Positions 57,303 through 64,000 of a stretch of 64,000 bases of DNA are shown here, one piece after another. The first letter of the stretch is position 1; each line of letters begins with the position of its first letter. Source of the stretch: Anisus vortex (taxonomy: Eukaryota; Mollusca; Gastropoda; Planorbidae). The stretch lies in assembly GCA_949126835.1 (NCBI GenBank), contig OX421497.1, positions 13,983,132-14,047,131 of the forward strand. Reading direction: 5' to 3'. The translations under genes were made by a program, and so were the position numbers. The notes under the pieces are model-generated. The model saw nothing but the letters and a program-made list of their open reading frames with translations, was not told the origin of the DNA and did no database searches.

Positions 57303-57514
57303 TTTACATTGCAATTGAATATATGCCATAAAAAAAAAGTATTTTATGCGTAGGGGCGTTTTTATATGCTATAAATTTAGACATTTTTATTTTGATTCAA
57401 TAAAATGAAAAAAAAGTTATTGGTAAACGAATATTGATCAAACGGGTCAACAAGTTTAGCCTAGACGATGCCAAAGGTAACAGATTACTAACTTTTTTTT
57501 TTAAAACTACACAG
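57303..57514. other. intron end; no feature
   Basis: AT-rich intron sequence with A- and T-runs leading to the acceptor AAACTACACAG. Confidence 0.6.
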
Positions 57515-57701
57515 GTAATCAACAAAGGTGGCATCAGCTACAAAAACACCCCATGGCATCGGGAGTGCTTCACCTGCACCAACTGTAGCAAGCAGCTGGC
57601 TGGTGAGAAGTTCACCTCCAAGGATGAGCAGCCTTACTGCGGCGACTGCTATGGCGAACTTTTCGCAAAGAGGTGCTGCAGGTGCACCAAGCCAATCACT
57701 G
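57515..57701 (+). CDS. Lmpt: LIM-only protein (Limpet/FHL family), exon d
   Basis: This 187-nt exon lies between acceptor CTACACAG and donor CTG|GTGAGG, entering in phase 0 and leaving in phase 1. It encodes VINKGGISYKNTPWHRECF (first finger of LIM3), GEKFTSKDEQPYCGDC (second finger) and CCRCTKPIT, the opening of LIM4. The word GGxxYKxxPWHRECF is diagnostic of the third LIM in Limpet/FHL proteins. The rest of LIM4 and the stop codon should lie in at least one more exon beyond the window, after the retrotransposon that starts at 57918. Confidence 0.95.
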
Positions 57702-57917
57702 GTGAGGCCAGCTAGATCTAGCAATTTTTTGGTTATTTTTTTAGCCTACCGTTATTAAACGCTAATTTGTGCAATTGATAGCCTATATAGATCTATGTAT
57801 GTGTCAGTGTGTGTGTGTAACTAATTTGTAGAGAATAGTTGTGTTTTTTTCCCTTAGTTTTTTTTATATAATCTAGAAGAATTCAATTTCAGGGTTGTAA
57901 TACATTGAAAACGTAAT
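57702..57917. other. intron start; retroelement target site
   Basis: Intron sequence. The last five bases before the LTR (GTAAT) are the expected left target duplication; the right copy lies outside the window. Confidence 0.5.
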
Positions 57918-59054
57918 TGTTACAGTTCAGAATTGTATTCAACAAGACTTTATTCTGGATGAAAGTTAATACAGAGCGTACATCACTTATGGTGGACAAG
58001 GTCGCCCCAAACACATTAGGGAATTCTGGGACAACAACAAAAGGGGGAAATCTTACAGTTCACACAAACAACACAACAAATAGTTATAATAATAACAACA
58101 AGGGTCATAACTCAGTAACACCTTAGATTAGCACAATAAGAGTTACAATCATATTCTCTTGAGCTAGACGACTATCCAGTAATATATTGATCTATAATAT
58201 AATACAGCATACACTATAATATAATACAGCATACACTATAATATAATACAGCATACACTATAATATAATACAGCATACACTATAATATAATACAGCATAC
58301 ACTATAATATAATACAGCATACACTATAATATAATACAGCATACACTATAATATAATACAGCATACACTATAATATAATACAGTGTCATGTATATTGTTT
58401 TTCCAAGAATTGGAACACGCAATGTTTATTCTCCTCTCTCTCTCTTTTCTTACTACACGCGATATTAGGACGTTTAGTAGGAAAACGAAAGGTTCTAGGT
58501 AATGCTGGGATTCTGTGTTGATCTCAAATTCTCAGAGTCTGGGAACGACTCATTATTTAATAGGGGAAGTTCATATCGTTTTGTTATGAGTTTTGTAATG
58601 TTACCATGATTTTCACCCCTACTGGTAGTGGGTCTGTCCCTTGCACCACTCGGATAGTATTTAATGATTTGTTTTGTCTGAAAGACGGAGAGTTTCAAAA
58701 TATGTTCCTTTGAACGTTTGTGTTTGCACTATTTTATTCTAACTGTACATAATAGATATATTGTATATATTGAACATACCACCTGAAATAAACTATCAAC
58801 AACAGTTACACTGAAGCTTCTTTGTCAAGTTACTATCCTATTGTGTTGTATACATTACTATAAGATTTATCTACTACCATAATTTACAAGAAAGGAAATG
58901 TTGGAATACAAATACTGAATTTGTGCCCAGGACTATAAGAAGAGTTCGTGTAATACTGAAACAAATACTAATAATTAAAGTCTCCCCTAGGACTAACGAG
59001 AATTATCAGCAAGATCTACACAGCTCTGGCCACAAGGGGATTGTGGACGTAACA
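57918..59054 (+). repeat. 5' LTR of the Gmr1-like element
   Basis: The LTR is inferred from the inverted ends TGTTAC...GTAACA and from the primer-site-like TGGTGGTCTCG that starts 6 nt downstream (59060). It is 1137 nt. It contains a 22-bp tandem repeat (58187-58385) and AATAAA at 58787-58792. The 3' copy is outside the window, so the ends rest on these signals alone. Confidence 0.72.
58187..58385. repeat. 22-bp tandem repeat inside the LTR
   Basis: ACTATAATATAATACAGCATAC is nearly perfect over about nine copies. The position, upstream of the polyadenylation signal, is where U3 enhancer-type repeats occur in other LTRs. A role in transcription is an inference. Confidence 0.92.
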
Positions 59055-59059
59055 AAATT

Positions 59060-59077
59060 TGGTGGTCTCGCCTGGTA
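59060..59077 (+). promoter_or_regulatory. primer binding site candidate of the Gmr1-like element
   Basis: TGGTGGTCTCGCCTGGTA starts with TGG, as a site complementary to a tRNA CCA end must, 6 nt after the proposed LTR end. The primer tRNA is not identified. Confidence 0.5.
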
Positions 59078-59325
59078 TATTTGAGTTCTACTTTTCCTGA
59101 CCTAGGATTGACAAGATTTGGTAGTCTCGTTCGAACTGTGAAACTATTCTTTTTAAAAAGAGGAGAGAACTGGTTTGCGTTTTTATTCCTTGGGAAGTGT
59201 GAAGATTCCACGAAGTGTTTAATATTATATTGTGCAAATTTCTGGACAAATCGTAAGTTGGAACTTTATATTTTATTATACAATATATACTACTCTACTA
59301 TAACAAATATTTCGAACGCTATACT

Positions 59326-62300
59326 ATGGCTTCGAATATATCAAGTGAGGAACTTAATGCCATGTCATTTGCTGAACTAAAAGAATTAGCTGAGTCCTTT
59401 GGGATTGAGGCAGGACAGGCAAGACCTAATCGTAATCGTTTGACCAAAGAAATTATGACATGTTTGAACGGGCAGAATGCCATGAACACTGGTAGTGTAG
59501 TTGAAGTGGGACAGAACGATATCAATGAAGGTTATGTAGCTCCCAGTGGGGGCGAGGTAATTGCCCACGGAGACGAGGTAAGAAATATGTCATCTAGATC
59601 ATCAAACAATGATGAAGATGAAGGGTTGAGTGAAAACCTAAAATTCCAATTAGCTATGAAGAGAATGGAATTGGAAAGAATTAGGATAGAAACTGAAAGG
59701 GAAAATGAAAGAATTAGGATTGAAAGCAGAGAAAGGATAGAGATGGCACGCATGAACAGACCTGACCATCGTAGGGACAGCAACGGTATGGATATTAGCG
59801 CAATGAAGCAACACTTGCCTATATTCAGAGAAGAAGATGTTCAAGATTTCTTTTTGCTTTTTGAGAGGATAGCTGTAGATTATCAGTTCCCTGATGATAA
59901 GATGGCTTTATTGTTAAGGTCAACTCTCAACAAAGGAAAAGCATTGGACGTAGTGTTGAGTTTAACACCCGAGGAAATAAATGACTATGAAGTAATCAAA
60001 GATAGGGTGCTGAAAAGTTATTCCCTGACACCAGAAAAATATAGAAAGCTATTTAGAGACAGAAAGAAGGCATATGATCAAACTCATGTAGACTTTTTGA
60101 GACAAAAGGAGAAAATGTTAGAACAGTGGCTAAGGTCACAGAATGTAAGTGAGTTTGATAAACTCAAGAACCTAATATTGTTTGAGGAATTCAATGATTG
60201 TATTCGAGTGGATATTAAAACCCACATCTCAGACCGAGGGGTTGAAGATGTGCATGAAGCTGCTAGATTGGCAGATAACTATGCCATAATTCACGCCAGC
60301 ATAAAGCCATATTATGCTGACAAACCCAAAGTGCACAAACCAGAGTCCAAGGAGGCTAGTAAACCAAAAGAGACAAGTGAAAACAATAATAAGAACAGTG
60401 GTGTAAATAATAATAGTAACTTAGTTCATTTCAGGAAGCAGACAGATGTAAATAAAGCAAAGGTGGTATGTTTCAATTGCAAGAAAGAGGGCCACATGAA
60501 GAAAGATTGTTGGATCCTTACCAAGAAGCAAGGTGCTATTCTACACTGTGCCAGAGTGCAGAAAGATAGCAAGCAGACAGAAGAAGTGTGCAACACAGGG
60601 TCAAGAAACTCAAAAGAAATGCGGCCGGCATCGCCCATAGTTGTGGAGTCGATGGTTTTTGAGAACAGTCTATCTAAGGTAAAAGAGAATAGCTGTACTC
60701 AATCTATTATGCTTTCAGAAGGCCGTGAGGAACAGATGGTTCCTGAAGTCCCGGAAGAGGACGACCTATCCGATTTTCGACCCTTTGTCTACGAGGGGAC
60801 AGTGTCGACAGAAGTCGATGTACTCAGCAAGAAGAAAATACAGATATTACGTGACACGGGTTCTGCTGTCAGCGTGATCCTGGAGGGCAGTGTGCCGTTA
60901 ACAGATGCCACCAGTACCGGTGAGTCTGTTGTGCTGAGAGGTGCTAGTATGGAGGCTGTGGAAGCTCCACTGCACAGAATAAAACTCGAGTCGGATATTT
61001 TTACAGGTAACATCGTAGTGGGAGTGTGGCGCGCACTACCCGTCAAAGGCGTTTCCATGATATTAGGAAATGACATTATGGGCGGCAGAGTCACTGTCGA
61101 GCCCATGGTTAAAGTGTTGGAGACAAAGATGGCGGAGGACAAAAACCTACGTCCTGCCAATGAACGCCCAACATGTGCACTGACAAGAGCAATGCAGAAA
61201 AAGAAGTCGGTAAAGACTCCTGCTACGCCGTGTAGTGCAACGAAAGATGTGTTTGTCTGTTCTGAAGACACACATGCGAATGAAACAGTGATAACAGAAA
61301 CACCTGACATCGATTTAAGTGCTACGTTCTTTGCTGAACTAACAACTGGTGATGCAACAGAGAACGATAACATTTTGTCACCAAAGCAGAAATTGGTGAA
61401 AGAACAATTTAATGACGAAGTAATAATGCAACTCAGAATGAAAGCTGTTGATGAAAAGACTGCAGATGCAATGGCGGAATGTTTCTACATGAAAGATGAA
61501 GTGTTGATGAGAAAGTCGAAACCGCTCAACTCAGGTACAAACGAGTGGGACAGTATTCACCAGATTGTAATACCTAAGTGCTATCGTCAAGATATACTGC
61601 GTATGGCGCATGATCTTCCTTTCGCTGGTCACATGGGAGTCCGAAAAACGCACCACCGTATCCTCCCTTACTTCTACTGGCCAGGACTGAGAAGAGATGT
61701 CGAACAATACTGCAAGACTTGCCACGTATGCCAAATGGTAGGACGTCCTAACCAACGAATTCCTGTCGCTCCACTCCAGCCGATACCAGCGTTCGACGAA
61801 CCATTCAGTCATATACTCATTGATTGCGTGGGCCCGTTGCCGAAAACAAAAGCCGGTTTTCAATACCTGCTCACAGTCATGTGTTCATCCACTCGCTTCC
61901 CGGAAGCCATTCCGTTGCGGAACATAACAACAGTGAAGGTGGTAGACGCCCTGACAAATTTCTTCACACGTTATGGCCTACCGAAGACAGTACAGTCCGA
62001 CCAGGGGACTAACTTTACTTCGAACATTTTCAAACAAGTCATGGAACAATTAGGGATAAGCCATAGGCTATCAAGTGCCTATCATCCTGAGAGCCAGGGA
62101 GCTCTGGAAAGGTTTCATCAGACATTAAAATCGATGCTTAAAAAGTACTGTTATGAAAACGAGAAAGACTGGGATAAGGGTGTGCCTTATGTACTGTTCG
62201 CTGCAAGGGAGGCCACTCAGGAATCCCTGGGGTTTAGCCCATTCGAACTTGTGTATGGACACTCAGTCAGAGGTCCGTTGAAACTTCTACATGAAACTTG

Positions 62301-64000
62301 GCTAACGGACAGTGAACCGATTGGACTTTTGTCATATGTAGATAAATTTAAAAATAGGCTTTATCATGCTTTTAACCATGTGAAGATTCATTTTCCACAG
62401 ATGCAGGAGCGTATGAGACAGAACTATGACCGTAAAGCTACAGCTAGAACTTTTGCACCAGGTGACAAAGTTCTTGTGTTTCTACCTTTGCAAAATCAGC
62501 CTTTAAGTGCAAAGTTTAGTGGACCCTATGAGATAGAGTCAAAGCTTGGCGAGGTCAATTATTTGATAAAGACTCCTGACCGGAGACAAAAACAGAGGGT
62601 ATGCCATATTAATTTGCTTAAGCCCCATGTTTCCAGGGAAAAGAGTAAACCACGGGAGGTCCCCATGATTTCGTTAGCTAGAGTCCCGACGGATTTATCT
62701 AGGATAGAATATAAGTTTGCAGAAAGTAAACTTAATAATACAGATGCCCTTAAGAGTTTAGATACAAGGCTAGAACATCTTCCGGTAGAAGATAAGGAGA
62801 AGATTATTGAGCTGGTACATGAATATAAGTCACTGTTTACAGATGTTCCCAGGAGGACACATCTAATAGAACACGATGTAGTATTAACTGAGGGTGCCAG
62901 GCCAATTAAACAGCATCCATATAGAGTTAACCCCATCAGACTTGAACATATTAGAGCAGAGGTGAAGTATATGTTAGAAAATGACATAGTGGAAGAATGT
63001 GATAGCGAATGGTCTTCACCCTGTGTGTTGGTACCAAAAGCCGACAACACATTGCGGTTTTGTACAGACTTTAGGAAATTAAATAATTTGACAAAGACTG
63101 ACTCGTATCCCATTCCTCGTATTGATGACCTCATTGATAAGATAGGTGATGCGACGTATGTGACAAAAATTGATCTTCTCTCCGCGTACTTTCAGATTCC
63201 TTTGACGCCACGGGCACAGGAAGTATCCGCCTTTGTGACACCTGACGGACTTTACAGGTATAAGGTCATGCCATTCGGACTCCGTAATGCCCCTGCGACG
63301 TTTCAAAGGCTTATAAACACCCTCACTCGCGGTATCTTCCAGTGTAATGCCTACCTCGACGACATAGTGGTGTATAGTACAGATTTCAAGACACATGTCA
63401 GTCAACTACGACACTTGTTTGAACGACTGAATAACGCCAATTTGACAATAAACCTGGCTAAGAGTCAGTTTGGACATGCCACTATCGAGTATCTTGGACA
63501 TGTAGTGGGTGGTGGAAAGGTTAAACCAGTAAATGCTAAAATAGAAGCTATTCAGAATGTCCCAGTGCCACAGACAAGGAAACAACTCCGTAGTTACCTT
63601 GGAATGGCCGGGTATTATCGTAAGTTTTGCCAGGACTTTTCTACGGTAGCTTGCCCCTTAACTGACCTACTAAAGAAGAACAATCGCTTTGTTTGGTCTG
63701 ACAAGTGCCAAAAGGCGTTTGATGAGTTGAAGTTAAGATTATCCAGGGCACCTATTTTGGTGACCCCGCGTTTTGATAGACCCTTTAAAATTGCAGTAGA
63801 CGCGTGCGATACTGGGATGGGAGCGGTGCTGACTCAGCAGGATGACCACGGAGAGGAGCACCCGGTGTGCTACCACTCACAGAAATTCAATATCCATGAA
63901 CGTAATTATAATACAAGTGAGAAGGAACTTTTAGGGTTGATCCTAGCGTTAAAACAGTTTGATTTCTATGTAAACAGCTCTGGGTACCCGATAGAAATAC
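59326..64000 (+). CDS. Gag-Pol of a Ty3-class retrotransposon, integrase before reverse transcriptase
   Basis: One frame of 1558 codons is open from the ATG at 59326 to the window edge, with no stop. In order: a Glu/Arg-rich coiled coil (about residues 105-145), a capsid-like helical region (about 160-330), the zinc knuckle CFNCKKEGHMKKDC (from 382), a protease with DTGSAV (Asp 510), then integrase. The integrase shows an HHCC zinc-binding region (from His 762), a DD35E core (Asp 833, Asp 892, Glu 928) and a GPY/F-type end (FSGPYEIE, about 1064). Reverse transcriptase follows with YLDD at 1343-1346, and then RNase H (Asp 1492, Glu 1534), cut by the window. All catalytic residues visible are intact. 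Ordinary Ty3 elements place integrase last, whereas this order is that of the Gmr1-like lineage. Confidence 0.93.
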   Translation, partial: MASNISSEELNAMSFAELKELAESFGIEAGQARPNRNRLTKEIMTCLNGQNAMNTGSVVEVGQNDINEGYVAPSGGEVIAHGDEVRNMSSRSSNNDEDEGLSENLKFQLAMKRMELERIRIETERENERIRIESRERIEMARMNRPDHRRDSNGMDISAMKQHLPIFREEDVQDFFLLFERIAVDYQFPDDKMALLLRSTLNKGKALDVVLSLTPEEINDYEVIKDRVLKSYSLTPEKYRKLFRDRKKAYDQTHVDFLRQKEKMLEQWLRSQNVSEFDKLKNLILFEEFNDCIRVDIKTHISDRGVEDVHEAARLADNYAIIHASIKPYYADKPKVHKPESKEASKPKETSENNNKNSGVNNNSNLVHFRKQTDVNKAKVVCFNCKKEGHMKKDCWILTKKQGAILHCARVQKDSKQTEEVCNTGSRNSKEMRPASPIVVESMVFENSLSKVKENSCTQSIMLSEGREEQMVPEVPEEDDLSDFRPFVYEGTVSTEVDVLSKKKIQILRDTGSAVSVILEGSVPLTDATSTGESVVLRGASMEAVEAPLHRIKLESDIFTGNIVVGVWRALPVKGVSMILGNDIMGGRVTVEPMVKVLETKMAEDKNLRPANERPTCALTRAMQKKKSVKTPATPCSATKDVFVCSEDTHANETVITETPDIDLSATFFAELTTGDATENDNILSPKQKLVKEQFNDEVIMQLRMKAVDEKTADAMAECFYMKDEVLMRKSKPLNSGTNEWDSIHQIVIPKCYRQDILRMAHDLPFAGHMGVRKTHHRILPYFYWPGLRRDVEQYCKTCHVCQMVGRPNQRIPVAPLQPIPAFDEPFSHILIDCVGPLPKTKAGFQYLLTVMCSSTRFPEAIPLRNITTVKVVDALTNFFTRYGLPKTVQSDQGTNFTSNIFKQVMEQLGISHRLSSAYHPESQGALERFHQTLKSMLKKYCYENEKDWDKGVPYVLFAAREATQESLGFSPFELVYGHSVRGPLKLLHETWLTDSEPIGLLSYVDKFKNRLYHAFNHVKIHFPQMQERMRQNYDRKATARTFAPGDKVLVFLPLQNQPLSAKFSGPYEIESKLGEVNYLIKTPDRRQKQRVCHINLLKPHVSREKSKPREVPMISLARVPTDLSRIEYKFAESKLNNTDALKSLDTRLEHLPVEDKEKIIELVHEYKSLFTDVPRRTHLIEHDVVLTEGARPIKQHPYRVNPIRLEHIRAEVKYMLENDIVEECDSEWSSPCVLVPKADNTLRFCTDFRKLNNLTKTDSYPIPRIDDLIDKIGDATYVTKIDLLSAYFQIPLTPRAQEVSAFVTPDGLYRYKVMPFGLRNAPATFQRLINTLTRGIFQCNAYLDDIVVYSTDFKTHVSQLRHLFERLNNANLTINLAKSQFGHATIEYLGHVVGGGKVKPVNAKIEAIQNVPVPQTRKQLRSYLGMAGYYRKFCQDFSTVACPLTDLLKKNNRFVWSDKCQKAFDELKLRLSRAPILVTPRFDRPFKIAVDACDTGMGAVLTQQDDHGEEHPVCYHSQKFNIHERNYNTSEKELLGLILALKQFDFYVNSSGYPIEI

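Noticed and set aside
60789..61373. - strand frames of up to 194 codons at 60789-61373 and 62559-63134
   Set aside because: They lie opposite the long intact Gag-Pol frame, whose motifs explain the sequence.

Overview
This window is animal nuclear DNA. It is AT-rich, low in genes, and most of its length is tandem repeats and transposable elements. The only host gene I can support is a LIM-only gene of the Limpet/FHL (four-and-a-half LIM) family on the + strand. Four exons lie at 39256-39456, 50379-50553, 53465-53634 and 57515-57701. All have GT/AG borders and compatible phases, with introns of 2.9 to 10.9 kb. The protein resembles the Drosophila Limpet / vertebrate FHL type. Together with the tRNA-derived SINEs, Gmr1-like and hAT elements and large tetranucleotide arrays, this suggests an invertebrate, probably a lophotrochozoan such as a gastropod mollusc. 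That placement is an inference.

Layout. 1-13.2 kb: a possible TATA promoter and 5' exon, then a GA tract, several minisatellites, a SINE, a 2.6-kb GATA array, a 22-bp array, a foldback element and a 44-bp satellite. 13.2-24.2 kb: a hAT-type MITE, a 5'-truncated CR1/L2-type LINE tail (- strand), a 3.9-kb hAT-ended nest holding two dead LINE pieces, a TA-flanked MITE and telomere-like repeats, a second nested MITE, and more minisatellites. 24.2-29.2 kb: a complete but non-coding LTR retrotransposon on the - strand, with near-identical LTRs and an 18-nt tRNA-Pro-type primer binding site. 29.9-35.1 kb: a 28-bp satellite and its 55-bp C-rich variant, interrupted by a Helitron. 35.4-39.2 kb: a MITE, a SINE, a second Helitron and other repeats.

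39.2-57.7 kb is the exon-containing part of the host gene. Intron 39457-50378 holds a 44/49-bp array split by a young gag-protease LTR element with a large pol deletion, and a 3.2-kb TCTA array. Intron 50554-53464 holds a third Helitron. Intron 53635-57514 holds a MITE with a perfect target duplication and a 3.2-kb hAT-type transposon with a decayed transposase and a fourth Helitron inside it. 57.9-64 kb: the 5' LTR and an uninterrupted open reading frame of at least 1558 codons of a Ty3-class retrotransposon. Its integrase precedes its reverse transcriptase (Gmr1-like order), and it runs off the window.

The mobile elements are the best-resolved part of the window. Several sit inside tandem arrays, so their ends and target duplications can be read to the base. 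I see no operon, phage, CRISPR or other prokaryotic system.
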